Positions 1-7,839 of a DNA stretch of 64,000 nucleotides are shown piece by piece. The stretch's first letter is position 1, and every line of letters begins with the position of its first letter. The stretch is from Vibrio comitans (lineage in GTDB: Bacteria > Pseudomonadota > Gammaproteobacteria > Enterobacterales > Vibrionaceae): positions 1,488,001-1,552,000 of the forward strand of contig AP024866.1 of NCBI GenBank assembly GCA_024346835.1. Reading direction: 5' to 3'. Position numbers and translations under genes: made by a program. The notes below the pieces were generated by a model. That model was not told where the DNA came from, ran no database searches, and saw only the letters and a program-made list of their open reading frames with translations.

Positions 1-573
1 GCGTTTTCAAGTGGTGGCAGTTCGCCTGTATTAATTCGTAACTTAAGGCGTACCTTTGAGGCGGTTTTACCGCAAAATTTAGGTCTATTGGCAGATTTTG
101 CAGCGTCTAAACGCGCCGATATTAAGTCGAGATTACCCGATGTGACCCGCAGGCGATTGTTCTGGGAGTACTTCTTCGAGGCACCTGAGGTAAAAACCTC
201 AGAGTTAAAATCAGAGCTACAAGCTTGCTATGAAAATATGCTAACCAGCAAACAGTTCGAACCTAGTTACTCGGTAAGTTGGATAGAAACGGGCAGTGAC
301 TTTGAAATGCTTACTCTCAAAGCCTTGCGTCTAATGCAGTCGTCGGAAATGGTGCTGTTTTATCATGAGCTAGATGCAGTATTTGCAGAGAGTTGCCGAA
401 GAGACGCTGAGCGGATTTCATGGCGTGAGGTAGCTGAACTTAAAAAGTTACTAGAGGAACAACAGAAGCAGCTCCGCTCAGTGGTGGTATTGCTTCCAGA
501 AGCAAACAAGGCGCTACTGTCAGAGCTTTCTTTATGTTGCGGACCTATAGAAGTATTAGGGTACGCGAGGTAG
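1..573 (+). CDS. Siroheme synthase-like protein (CysG N-terminal type), 5' end outside the window
   Basis: The reading frame is open from base 1, so the start lies upstream. The first residues (AFSSGGSSPVLIRNLRR) match the part of CysG that follows the NAD-binding fold, the precorrin-2 dehydrogenase/sirohydrochlorin ferrochelatase module that makes siroheme for sulfite and nitrite reductases. After the helical segment ending in RRRLFWEYFFEAP comes a stretch (LTLKALRLMQ, then MVLFYHE, then RRDAERI) resembling the start of the CysG uroporphyrinogen methyltransferase (SUMT) domain. The frame stops soon after, without the SUMT RLKGGDPFIFGRG motif. The gene therefore probably keeps only the dehydrogenase/chelatase part plus a vestige of the second domain. 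The family call is firm; retained activity is inferred. Confidence 0.82.
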   Translation, partial: AFSSGGSSPVLIRNLRRTFEAVLPQNLGLLADFAASKRADIKSRLPDVTRRRLFWEYFFEAPEVKTSELKSELQACYENMLTSKQFEPSYSVSWIETGSDFEMLTLKALRLMQSSEMVLFYHELDAVFAESCRRDAERISWREVAELKKLLEEQQKQLRSVVVLLPEANKALLSELSLCCGPIEVLGYAR

Positions 574-660
574 CGAATTACACAGAGCAGCTTACTGCTA
601 GCTAGCTCAATAGGTACCTCCAAAGCCTTGAAACAATTAATCAAAAGAAATGAGGAAGTT

Positions 661-1095
661 ATGTCATCATTTAAAACCCGCTGTCCTTCGTGTGGCGGTT
701 TAAACCGAATTCCTAGTGAACGAGTTTCAGAGGGCGCTAAATGTGGTAAGTGCAAACAAGCGTTACTTGATGGTGCTCCCATTGAGGGAACCAGCGAAAA
801 CTTTGCAGCTTTGCTACAAGGCGATACACCCATAGTCGTTGATTTTTGGGCACCTTGGTGTAATCCGTGTGTAGGGTTTGCGCCAGTCTTTGCTGATGTG
901 GCGAAAGAGCGTGAAGGTTTGGTGCGCTGCGTCAAGATTGATACAGAGGCTCAGCAGCAGTTAGCGGCTCAATTTCAAATCAGAAGCATTCCAACCGTTA
1001 TGGTGTTTAAGAAAGGACAGCGCGTAGATATGCTAAGTGGTGCCTTACCCAAATCTCAGTTTGATCAGTGGTTAAATCAAGCACTTACCAAATAA
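661..1095 (+). CDS. trxC: Thioredoxin 2
   Basis: This is a cytoplasmic thiol-disulfide reductase of 144 residues. The N-terminal zinc ribbon is visible as CPSC near residue 8 and CGKC near residue 28, the feature separating TrxC from TrxA, followed by a thioredoxin fold. The active site reads WCNPC instead of the usual WCGPC; the cis-proline motif (SIPTVMVFKKG) is present. The ATG at 661 is preceded by GAGG; a longer TTG-initiated frame from 628 lacks a good ribosome site and would put extra residues before the zinc ribbon. It stands alone between the siroheme gene and an MFS gene, with a terminator directly downstream. Confidence 0.93.
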   Translation: MSSFKTRCPSCGGLNRIPSERVSEGAKCGKCKQALLDGAPIEGTSENFAALLQGDTPIVVDFWAPWCNPCVGFAPVFADVAKEREGLVRCVKIDTEAQQQLAAQFQIRSIPTVMVFKKGQRVDMLSGALPKSQFDQWLNQALTK

Positions 1096-1102
1096 CCATC
1101 AG

Positions 1103-1130
1103 CGCCCGCAATATCAATTTTCGGGCGTTT
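1103..1130 (+). terminator. Rho-independent terminator of trxC
   Basis: A CGCCCG/CGGGCG stem with a 13-nt loop is followed by TTT, starting 7 bases after the trxC stop. The T-run is short, so strength is uncertain. Confidence 0.65.
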
Positions 1131-1259
1131 CTCCGTCTAGAACACGATTAAAAACTTTTATCGATACTGTAAAAATTAATTGTTTTACTAATCTTTAGAA
1201 TAATCCCATATTCGCGCCTTGAATCCTTCCTTATTAACAATAAACCTAGGCGCAAGACA

Positions 1260-2417
1260 TTGGAAAAAGCACTTCTTCCTGAAGGTGTATCTCGCATCAC
1301 CGTACCTGTTATCGCATTGACATTTTACGCAGTGGCATCGGGCTATTTAATGAGCGTAATTCCTCTTATGTTGAGTCGTTTTAGTATTCCAATGCACTAT
1401 GCAAGTTGGCTTGCGAGTGCTTTTTATGCAGGCTTATTATTCGGTGCCGTCATTGTTGAGCGTATCATTCACAAGGTAGGGCATAGACGCGCTTTCATAG
1501 GGTGCTTAGTAACATTTGCCTTAACGGTTATAGCGTTACCTATGTTTACCAATGGCTTGGTTTGGTTAGTTGCACGTTTTATTGCAGGTGTTGCGGTTGC
1601 GGGAATCTTTGTCATCGTTGAGTCTTGGCTAATGTCTGGCGATGAAGAGTCTCGAATGAAGAGATTGAGTCTCTATATGCTTTCACTGTATGGGGGCTCT
1701 GCTTTTGGACAGCTTGGAATTGGCGTTTTCGGCGTTGATGGAGTTACACCGTTTGTTGCGATTGTTTCGCCAATAGTAGTAGCTGTTTTGGTATTAAAGT
1801 TTGTTGCCTGTACACAACCCAATAGCGAAGAGTCGGCAGCACTCTCAATAAAACAAATTTCGAGACTCAACCATGCGGCAATTATCGGTTGTGTTGTCTC
1901 GGGTCTGACATTGGGAGCCATTTACGGGTTAATGCCGTTAGAACTGACTAATCGTAAAATTGACCACACTGATATAGGCAGTTTGATGGCATTAGTGATC
2001 TTAGGGGGGATGTTGGTTCAGCCTTTGGTTAGCCAGCTTAATAAATTCATGAGCCGCATTATGTTAATGGCTCTACTGTGTATGCTAGGAATGTTTGCTA
2101 TCGGCTTGACGTTTGTTTCATCATCGGTAGCGTTGTTGGCTGGATCCCTATTTTTATTAGGGATGGCAACATTTGGTATTTATCCAGTCGCAATAAATCT
2201 AGGATGCGAAAAGCTTGATGAGCGCTTTATTGTGTCAGCAACACAAGTAATGCTATTTAGCTACAGTATTGGCTCTGTTGCAGGGCCCGTTGTGGCTGAT
2301 GGGTTTCTCTCTCAAGTACATGGTCTATTAGGTTATTTATTTGCCGCGCTTTTAGCAACCTGTATTTACATGCTAGTAGCAGCAAGCAAAACTAAACAGC
2401 AGATGGTGGTAGGCTAG
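1260..2417 (+). CDS. MFS transporter (YcaD-like)
   Basis: A 385-residue membrane protein with about twelve hydrophobic helices and an MFS-type loop between helices 2 and 3 (ERIIHKVGHRRAF). The segment IVESWLMSG after helix 5 is typical of the YcaD branch. The substrate is not known. A TTG start at 1260 is chosen because an AGG lies about 10 bases upstream and no better in-frame ATG precedes the first helix; the start is less certain than the family. The gene is monocistronic, with a hairpin shared with yajQ downstream. Confidence 0.83.
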   Translation: MEKALLPEGVSRITVPVIALTFYAVASGYLMSVIPLMLSRFSIPMHYASWLASAFYAGLLFGAVIVERIIHKVGHRRAFIGCLVTFALTVIALPMFTNGLVWLVARFIAGVAVAGIFVIVESWLMSGDEESRMKRLSLYMLSLYGGSAFGQLGIGVFGVDGVTPFVAIVSPIVVAVLVLKFVACTQPNSEESAALSIKQISRLNHAAIIGCVVSGLTLGAIYGLMPLELTNRKIDHTDIGSLMALVILGGMLVQPLVSQLNKFMSRIMLMALLCMLGMFAIGLTFVSSSVALLAGSLFLLGMATFGIYPVAINLGCEKLDERFIVSATQVMLFSYSIGSVAGPVVADGFLSQVHGLLGYLFAALLATCIYMLVAASKTKQQMVVG

Positions 2418-2425
2418 GCATAAAA

Positions 2426-2447
2426 AACGAGGGCTTGTGCCCTCGTT
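2426..2447 (-). terminator. Terminator of yajQ, probably bidirectional
   Basis: A perfect 9-bp stem (AACGAGGGC/GCCCTCGTT) with a 4-nt loop sits between the convergent MFS gene and yajQ. A run of T follows on the minus strand, so it works best for yajQ; the plus-strand tail is less T-rich. Confidence 0.85.
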
Positions 2448-2471
2448 GGTATTTATGAACTTTGTTTGACG

Positions 2472-2954
2472 TTAGTCTCTGAAGTTCTCGTACTGGAAAG
2501 GCTGACCAAGATCAGAGCTCTTGATCAGTGCGATAGCCGATTGTAGGTCGTCACGTTTTTTACCCGTAATGCGAACTTTCTCGCCTTGAATGCTTGCTTG
2601 AACTTTAAGCTTGGCATCCTTTACTGCTTTAACCAGCTTTTTTGCCATTTCTTTATCGATGCCTTGCTTAAATAGCACGGTTTGGTACCAGTTTTTGCCA
2701 GATGCTTCTTCTTTTTGTGCATCCATCGTATTCACGTCAACGCCACGTCGCGTGAGGTTGCCACGCAAGATATCGCGCATTTGTTGCAACTGGAATTCAG
2801 CTTCAGCAGTCAGTTTTACTTGTTCGTCTTTGTATTCAAAACTTGCTTGTACGCCTCTAAAATCAAAACGGGTAGAAAGCTCACGGTTTGCGTTCTCTAC
2901 CGCGTGTCTTACGTCGACAACTTCGATTTCTGAAACAATATCAAATGAAGGCAT
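2472..2954 (-). CDS. yajQ: YajQ family nucleotide/cyclic di-GMP-binding protein
   Basis: The 160-residue length and sequence match YajQ from its start ([11 protein letters not shown]) to its end, including STRFDFRG and GKKRDDLQ. The family has two ferredoxin-like domains; some members bind cyclic di-GMP and act as effectors, others bind nucleic acid. An AAGGAGAAG ribosome site precedes the ATG. It lies 13 bases downstream of the DAHP synthase gene and is probably cotranscribed with it. Confidence 0.95.
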   Translation of the reverse strand: MPSFDIVSEIEVVDVRHAVENANRELSTRFDFRGVQASFEYKDEQVKLTAEAEFQLQQMRDILRGNLTRRGVDVNTMDAQKEEASGKNWYQTVLFKQGIDKEMAKKLVKAVKDAKLKVQASIQGEKVRITGKKRDDLQSAIALIKSSDLGQPFQYENFRD

Positions 2955-2967
2955 TTACTTCTTCTCC

Positions 2968-4020
2968 TTAAAGTTGAGTTTTAACAGCGTCTGATAAAAT
3001 ATCCAGCATCTCTACTGTGTGTGCCCAGCTTAGGCACGGATCAGTGATTGATTTGCCGTACTGTAATGCAGAAAGATCGTCCATTGGCTGATTACCTTCT
3101 TCAATAAAGCTCTCTGCCATGATGCCTGCAACGTAGGTGCTGCCTGATTTAATCTGGCTTGCGATCTCTTTTGCCACATCGAGTTGTTTACGGTGCTGCT
3201 TTTGGCAGTTTGCGTGACTAAAATCTACAACAAGTCGTTTCGGCAAGCCTACTTCACCTAGAGCGTCACAAGCGCTTTCGATTGATTGTGCATCAAAGTT
3301 TGGACCAGTATCACCACCACGCAGAATCACATGACCGTGAGGGTTACCTGAGGTGCGGTATACCGTCATACGACCATTTTTGTCTGGCGAATAGAAGTAA
3401 TGTGATGCTTTAGAAGCGCGCACTGCGTCTATAGCAATTTTTACACTGCCGTTGGTGCCATTCTTGAAGCCCACAGGACACGAAAGGGCAGACGCCATTT
3501 CACGGTGGATTTGAGACTCGGTTGTACGAGCACCAATCGCGCCCCATGAAATCAGGTCAGTAATGTATTGTCCTGTAATCATGTCTAAGAATTCAGTTGC
3601 GGTAGCTAGACCTAGCTTGTTGATGTCTAGCAGAAGTTTGCGCGCCTTGTTCAAACCAGTTTCTAGTGCGTATGAGCCATCTAGATTTGGATCTGTAATC
3701 AGACCTTTCCAACCGACGATGGTGCGAGGTTTCTCAAAGTAGGTACGCATAACAATGAACAATTGGTCTTTGTATTGCTCTTGAATCGCCGCTAAGCGAG
3801 CCGCGTAATCCATGGCCGCTTCAGTATCATGAATAGAACAAGGTCCAACAATGACCAGTAGTCGTTTGTCCTCGCCTTTTAGGATAGCTTCTATTTGACG
3901 ACGAGACTCTTCAATACGTGCTGCAACATCAGCGGTAAGAGGATGGTTTTGAGATAACTCAGCTGGTGTTGGCATTGGACCGAGTGGTTGAGTGCGCAAC
4001 TCATCAGTTTTTAGAGACAT
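2968..4020 (-). CDS. aroH: 3-deoxy-7-phosphoheptulonate (DAHP) synthase, AroH type
   Basis: Catalyses PEP plus erythrose 4-phosphate to DAHP, the first step of the shikimate pathway. The 350 residues align end to end with class I-alpha DAHP synthases, with GPCSIHD, YFEKPRTIVGWKGL, GARTTESQ and PVGFKNGTNG visible. N-terminal TDELRT, the central SPDKNG-MT-Y-TSGNP stretch and C-terminal GIMAESF resemble the tryptophan-sensitive E. coli AroH more than AroF or AroG. Feedback specificity is inferred from similarity only; many Vibrio annotations call this gene aroG. A strong promoter and a leader hairpin lie upstream; no TrpR operator was recognised. Confidence 0.92.
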   Translation of the reverse strand: MSLKTDELRTQPLGPMPTPAELSQNHPLTADVAARIEESRRQIEAILKGEDKRLLVIVGPCSIHDTEAAMDYAARLAAIQEQYKDQLFIVMRTYFEKPRTIVGWKGLITDPNLDGSYALETGLNKARKLLLDINKLGLATATEFLDMITGQYITDLISWGAIGARTTESQIHREMASALSCPVGFKNGTNGSVKIAIDAVRASKASHYFYSPDKNGRMTVYRTSGNPHGHVILRGGDTGPNFDAQSIESACDALGEVGLPKRLVVDFSHANCQKQHRKQLDVAKEIASQIKSGSTYVAGIMAESFIEEGNQPMDDLSALQYGKSITDPCLSWAHTVEMLDILSDAVKTQL

Positions 4021-4105
4021 AATTTTGTTTTCTTCTTATAGCGAAATTGGGCTAAAGATAGCGGAATTACGACAGGGAATAAACTTCAATACCCCAAAAT
4101 CGAGA

Positions 4106-4131
4106 AATTCTTAGTTATTTGCCTAAGAATT
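4106..4131 (-). promoter_or_regulatory. Inverted repeat in the aroH leader
   Basis: A perfect 9-bp stem (AATTCTTAG/CTAAGAATT) with an 8-nt loop lies between the predicted aroH promoter and the start codon, within the predicted transcript. It could be an RNA hairpin or a protein site; no attenuator peptide or T-run was recognised. Confidence 0.4.
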
Positions 4132-4147
4132 GCACGTTATACAGGCT

Positions 4148-4176
4148 TATAAAGAGTAAGAGACATGCTCAGTCAA
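4148..4176 (-). promoter_or_regulatory. Predicted sigma-70 promoter of aroH-yajQ
   Basis: On the minus strand a TTGACT -35 box (4171-4176) and a TTTATA -10 box (4148-4153) are separated by exactly 17 bases. Transcription would start about 120 bases before the aroH ATG. Confidence 0.65.
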
Positions 4177-4294
4177 GTTAAGGGAGAGTTGAGTGTTTTT
4201 CTTCACCTAAATTTTCGGTTAAGTATTTGAATCGTCGGTGTGAGGTGGTATTTTGAATCAGATAATAGCTACTTAGATCTAGAAAGGGACGCAA

Positions 4295-5164
4295 ATGCCA
4301 AACACGCTAAATTCGGAAATTCTTTTAGGCACTTCATTGCAACAAGTTAACGACGGTGCAGAGCATGTATTGCTGTCGATTGGGGACGTAATTCAAGAGC
4401 GCGTTTTCTTTCACCCAGCGCTTATTGGCCAAGACTCAACACTCAATGATGCGGACAAAATGGCTCTTGAGGCGGTGGTGAATGGTCAAGATCTAAGAGA
4501 GTTCTATCTAGAAGTTTTAAACGAAACGGCAAAAGATCTTAAGCTAGGTGAGCATAAGCGCGTTCGAGTGCAATTGAGCAATTGCGATAGCAGTTCTTTG
4601 TCTACTTTAATTGCCGGCAGCCTAGAAGAGAAAGAGCTAAATCCTATGCTCGGAATGCGCGGTGTTTCCCGCTATGCCTCTAGCTTTTATAAGGCGAGCT
4701 TTGCGGTTGAGTGTCAGTTTATTAAAGAGCTTAGAGAGCAGGGCATTGACGTAGAGATTGTTGTTCCGTTTGTGCGTAGCTTAAGTGACGCAGCTAAGGT
4801 CATTGATAATCTTGCGGAGCAGGGTCTTCCTCGCGGGTTAAACGGTCTTAAGGTTCTATTTGGCGCAGATACGCCGTCTTCTGTATTACTTTCAGAGCGA
4901 CTATTAAAATATTTTGATGGTGTATGCATCGATCTTGCTTCTCTAACTCAACTCACTCTTGGGGTTGACAGAAATAACGAAGCGGTGTCATCTGGCTACA
5001 ACGTGGAGCATGAATCCGTAACTGAGTTACTGTCACTGGTGCTAACACAAGCTAATGCGGCTCGTAAGCCTGCAATTTTGGTTACCGAAGACTTGGTCAG
5101 TAAAGCGAAGCTACAAGAGTTTTTAGTTGAGCACCCGCAATGTGACGTTATTAATCTGGATTGA
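4295..5164 (+). CDS. Stand-alone PEP-synthase-like C-terminal barrel protein, probably non-catalytic
   Basis: The 289 residues match only the C-terminal (beta/alpha)8 barrel of PEP synthase/PPDK: NPMLGMRGVSRY at about 116, IDVEIVVPFVRS at about 151, FDGVCIDLASLTQLTLGVDR at about 207. The swivelling and ATP-grasp domains are absent. Family landmarks have changed: the metal-ligand segment MCEIPS reads FGADTPSS, the SND in GSNDLTQ reads LAS, and the GICG segment carrying the catalytic cysteine is missing. The phosphate-binding arginine segment MRG is kept. PEP binding without phosphotransfer is an inference. It is divergent from aroH, a PEP consumer. AAAGGGACG supports the ATG. Confidence 0.8.
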   Translation: MPNTLNSEILLGTSLQQVNDGAEHVLLSIGDVIQERVFFHPALIGQDSTLNDADKMALEAVVNGQDLREFYLEVLNETAKDLKLGEHKRVRVQLSNCDSSSLSTLIAGSLEEKELNPMLGMRGVSRYASSFYKASFAVECQFIKELREQGIDVEIVVPFVRSLSDAAKVIDNLAEQGLPRGLNGLKVLFGADTPSSVLLSERLLKYFDGVCIDLASLTQLTLGVDRNNEAVSSGYNVEHESVTELLSLVLTQANAARKPAILVTEDLVSKAKLQEFLVEHPQCDVINLD

Positions 5165-5211
5165 GTGACTAGGGTTACTGCTTTGTATTGAGCAAAGTAT
5201 TAGAAAAGACT

Positions 5212-5238
5212 TTGTATTGTTGGGGTAAGGCAATACAA
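5212..5238. repeat. Inverted repeat upstream of cvfB
   Basis: TTGTATTG and CAATACAA form a perfect 8-bp inverted repeat with an 11-nt spacer, ending 31 bases before cvfB. The left arm lies in a ten-base direct repeat, CTTTGTATTG, also present at 5181-5190. There is no T-run, so an operator or leader hairpin is as likely as a terminator. Confidence 0.4.
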
Positions 5239-5269
5239 TCGTCGCGATATCTAAAAACCGAGTAATAAT

Positions 5270-6106
5270 ATGATTAAAATTGGCCAACTTAACTCACTTA
5301 AAATCACCCAAATCACTGACTTTGGTGTTTTTTTAGACGCTTACGATTATGGAAGTGTACTTTTGCCTAAAAAACAGCTCAGTGAGGAGCCTGAAGTTGG
5401 TCAGTTAGTTAAAGCTTTTCTTTATTTTGATTCCGACAACGAACTTTGCGCAACGCGTGAAAACCCAATCGCACAAGTAGGCGAGTGGGGCTTGATGGAA
5501 ATCACCAGCATTAACAGCACGGGTGCATTTGTTAACTGGGGTATAGAAAAGAAAGATTTACTTGTCCCTTACAGTGAGCAGCGCGCGCGTTTTAATGAAG
5601 GCCAAACAATCTTGGTGTATGTCTATACGGACAATGCTAGCGGCCGTATCGTAGGCACCACTAAGTTCAATAAATGGCTTGATAAAACGCCACACCATTA
5701 TAAGTCCAACGACCAAGTAGAACTCTTGATCGCTGAACGCAGTGACTTGGGCTATAAGGCCATCATCAATGGTGAGCACTGGGGCATGATTTTTAGCTCA
5801 GATGTGATTGGCAAGCTATTTATCGGTAAGCGCCTTAAGGGCTACATCAAGCAAGTACGTGAAGACGGCAAGATTGATCTGTCGCTGCAGAAAGTGGGTG
5901 TGGCTAAGATGGATGATCTTAGTGAAAAAGTGATCGATCTACTGAATAAAAAAGACGGTTTCTTACCACTGAACGACAAGTCTTCTCCTGATGCCATCTT
6001 TAAGGTGTTTCGCACCAGTAAAGGAACATTTAAAAAGACCATCGGTGGGCTGTACAAAGCGGGCCTGATCACCATTGAGGCTGATGGGATTCATCTAGTA
6101 AAATAG
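5270..6106 (+). CDS. cvfB: CvfB family S1-like RNA-binding protein
   Basis: A 278-residue protein with several S1-like beta-barrel units: MIKIGQLNSLKITQITDFGVFLDA at the start, a second unit near residue 70 (GLMEITSINSTGAFVNWG), a third near 145-205 (VREDGKIDLSLQ), and a C-terminal winged helix (SKGTFKKTIGGLYKAGLI). This is the CvfB/YitL layout, known in Staphylococcus as an RNA-binding regulator of virulence genes. The role in Vibrio is not established. It is single, plus strand, convergent with rsmF. Confidence 0.88.
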   Translation: MIKIGQLNSLKITQITDFGVFLDAYDYGSVLLPKKQLSEEPEVGQLVKAFLYFDSDNELCATRENPIAQVGEWGLMEITSINSTGAFVNWGIEKKDLLVPYSEQRARFNEGQTILVYVYTDNASGRIVGTTKFNKWLDKTPHHYKSNDQVELLIAERSDLGYKAIINGEHWGMIFSSDVIGKLFIGKRLKGYIKQVREDGKIDLSLQKVGVAKMDDLSEKVIDLLNKKDGFLPLNDKSSPDAIFKVFRTSKGTFKKTIGGLYKAGLITIEADGIHLVK

Positions 6107-6126
6107 CTTATTATTAGCCAAAAAAT

Positions 6127-6151
6127 AGCCTAGGCTATCCTGACCTAGGCT
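6127..6151 (-). terminator. Terminator in the cvfB-rsmF gap
   Basis: An AGCCTAGG/CCTAGGCT stem (8 bp, 9-nt loop) is followed on the minus strand by a run of T. It lies 136 bases beyond the rsmF stop. Two more hairpins with GGCTCT/AGAGCC-type arms occur at about 6159-6178 and 6219-6241, so the whole convergent gap is hairpin-rich. Confidence 0.55.
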
Positions 6152-6286
6152 TAGGGGAATGGCTCTGTGTAAGAGCCTGCGCTAACCGATTAATTGGGTT
6201 AAGTTTAGTACACAAAGGCGCTCTTGCCACATAAGAGCCCCTTTGTTCAAACGCTAAACTGCAGGCTTCTAGTTCATCTCTATGAA

Positions 6287-7717
6287 TTAGAACAAGTTAT
6301 TGTCTCGAACCATTTCTCTTGGCAATCCGTTTTTTATGCGATTGCCAACCCATTTTCCAATACCTATGGTCACACCATCGTAGCGAACCAGTACCTCGCC
6401 TTTACTAGAAGGGACCTCAGGACGGATATCGCGCCCCATATACCATTCACGAGCATCATCGATCGTTAGATCAACGGCATTACTTTCGTTGTGTTGACTC
6501 ATTGCGACTACGCCTTGGTGCTGCCAGCGATAACCTTTCTTATGCGCCTCAGCAAGCTTGATACCGATGCGCTGAAAACGCATTTGGTCGAGTAGCGGTT
6601 CTATCAGCACGGGGAACAACCATATTTCATTGTCGCGCTGCCATAGCGAGTAATTCTCCGATACCTGAATACCTAAAGCGTCAAACAATGACTTGGTGAC
6701 GGTGTCACTATCTTTATTGGACATTCGCAGAAACGGGAATTTCCCTAAACGTTTTTTCACTTTTGGCGCTGCTGCTGAGCCCGTCTTTTTAAACTTGGCT
6801 ATAAAAAAGCCTTCACAGTCATAGATTTGAGGGTATACGTGAATATATCCTTCTGCGGTGAGTGATCGAGAAGCTTCGGGGAAAAGCCCCTCTAAGGATT
6901 CAACTTCGATATCACCTTGAAAGGTTTCTAACAGATGATCGACCACTTGCTGGTTTTCTTGACGATTTAGCGTACAGGTAGAATAAACCAGCGTTCCTCC
7001 TGGCTTTAAGGCATGGAAGGCACTTTCAATTAAGTCTTGTTGGGTATTGGCAATCTCTTCAACCGAAGACAAACTCCAATTCTTCATTGCGTCTGCGTCT
7101 TTACGCAAAGAACCTTCACCAGAGCAAGGTGCATCGAGCAAAATGGCATCAAACTTTTCAGGGAGCCAAGGACCAAACACACGAGCATCAAAATTGGTCA
7201 TCGCCATATTGCCGATGCCACAGCGCATTAAGTTACCAAATAGAATTTTGACTCGGCTTGCTGAAAATTCGTTAGCCACCACTAAACCTTGTTTACCCAT
7301 ATTGGCTGCGATTTGCGTGGTTTTTGAGCCCGGAGCTGCGGCCATATCCAGTACACGAAAATTAGAGTCTACGTTGAGGTCATCGAACAACGCAGTGACT
7401 GGCATCATAGAACTGGCTTCTTGAATGTAGAACAGACCCGCAAGGTGTTGGCTGGTATTTCCAAGTGAAGTCGTTGACTCATCGACGTTATCAAGCCAAA
7501 AGCCTTCACTGCACCAAGGTACAGGTGTCAGTTGCCAACCCATTGCTAATGCCTGAGCTTTAAAGTCTTCAACGGAGATCTTCAGTGTATTGACTCGAAT
7601 GCTACGTTTTAGAGGTCGTTTACAGGCCTCTAGCAATTCATCTAGATCTAGGTGTTTAGGCATTTGTTCTTTCATCAGTTGAACAAACTGCTCAGGGATA
7701 TATACGTTTTGATGCAA
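6287..7717 (-). CDS. rsmF: 16S rRNA (cytosine-1407-C5)-methyltransferase RsmF
   Basis: A 476-residue NOL1/NOP2-family methylase that modifies C1407 of 16S rRNA using S-adenosylmethionine. Visible motifs are the SAM site DMAAAPGSKTTQIA near residue 123, DAPCSGEGS near 194 with the release cysteine, and YSTCTLNRQEN near 245 with the catalytic cysteine. The C-terminal third carries the PUA-like part of YebU. It follows letB at 122 bases in the same direction, as yebS-yebT-yebU in E. coli. A perfect matS site lies inside it at 6696-6708. Confidence 0.95.
   Translation of the reverse strand: MHQNVYIPEQFVQLMKEQMPKHLDLDELLEACKRPLKRSIRVNTLKISVEDFKAQALAMGWQLTPVPWCSEGFWLDNVDESTTSLGNTSQHLAGLFYIQEASSMMPVTALFDDLNVDSNFRVLDMAAAPGSKTTQIAANMGKQGLVVANEFSASRVKILFGNLMRCGIGNMAMTNFDARVFGPWLPEKFDAILLDAPCSGEGSLRKDADAMKNWSLSSVEEIANTQQDLIESAFHALKPGGTLVYSTCTLNRQENQQVVDHLLETFQGDIEVESLEGLFPEASRSLTAEGYIHVYPQIYDCEGFFIAKFKKTGSAAAPKVKKRLGKFPFLRMSNKDSDTVTKSLFDALGIQVSENYSLWQRDNEIWLFPVLIEPLLDQMRFQRIGIKLAEAHKKGYRWQHQGVVAMSQHNESNAVDLTIDDAREWYMGRDIRPEVPSSKGEVLVRYDGVTIGIGKWVGNRIKNGLPREMVRDNNLF
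6696..6708. promoter_or_regulatory. matS site (MatP binding)
   Basis: GTGACGGTGTCAC fits the consensus GTGACRNYGTCAC with no mismatch. It is inside rsmF, as is common for matS, and is one of four perfect sites in the window. Confidence 0.88.
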
Positions 7718-7736
7718 GGTAGGGTTCCTATGAGAA

Positions 7737-7769
7737 AGGCGAGCCTGCGAAGTGTAGCAATGCTCGCCT
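7737..7769. repeat. Inverted repeat between letB and rsmF
   Basis: AGGCGAGC and GCTCGCCT form a perfect 8-bp stem with a 17-nt loop, just upstream of rsmF. A second pair, AGAGGCG/CGCCTCT, lies at about 7799-7829 just after letB. Neither has a convincing T-run; they may be attenuating hairpins within the operon. Confidence 0.4.
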
Positions 7770-7839
7770 TATCTTGGAAGTGTATAGCGAAATAGAACAG
7801 AGGCGTTGATAGTGATGCTCACTCGCCTCTAAATGTTAT

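Noticed and set aside
363..935. 190-codon minus-strand ORF over the siroheme gene and trxC
   Set aside because: It is antisense to two recognisable genes, has low-complexity composition and no known family.
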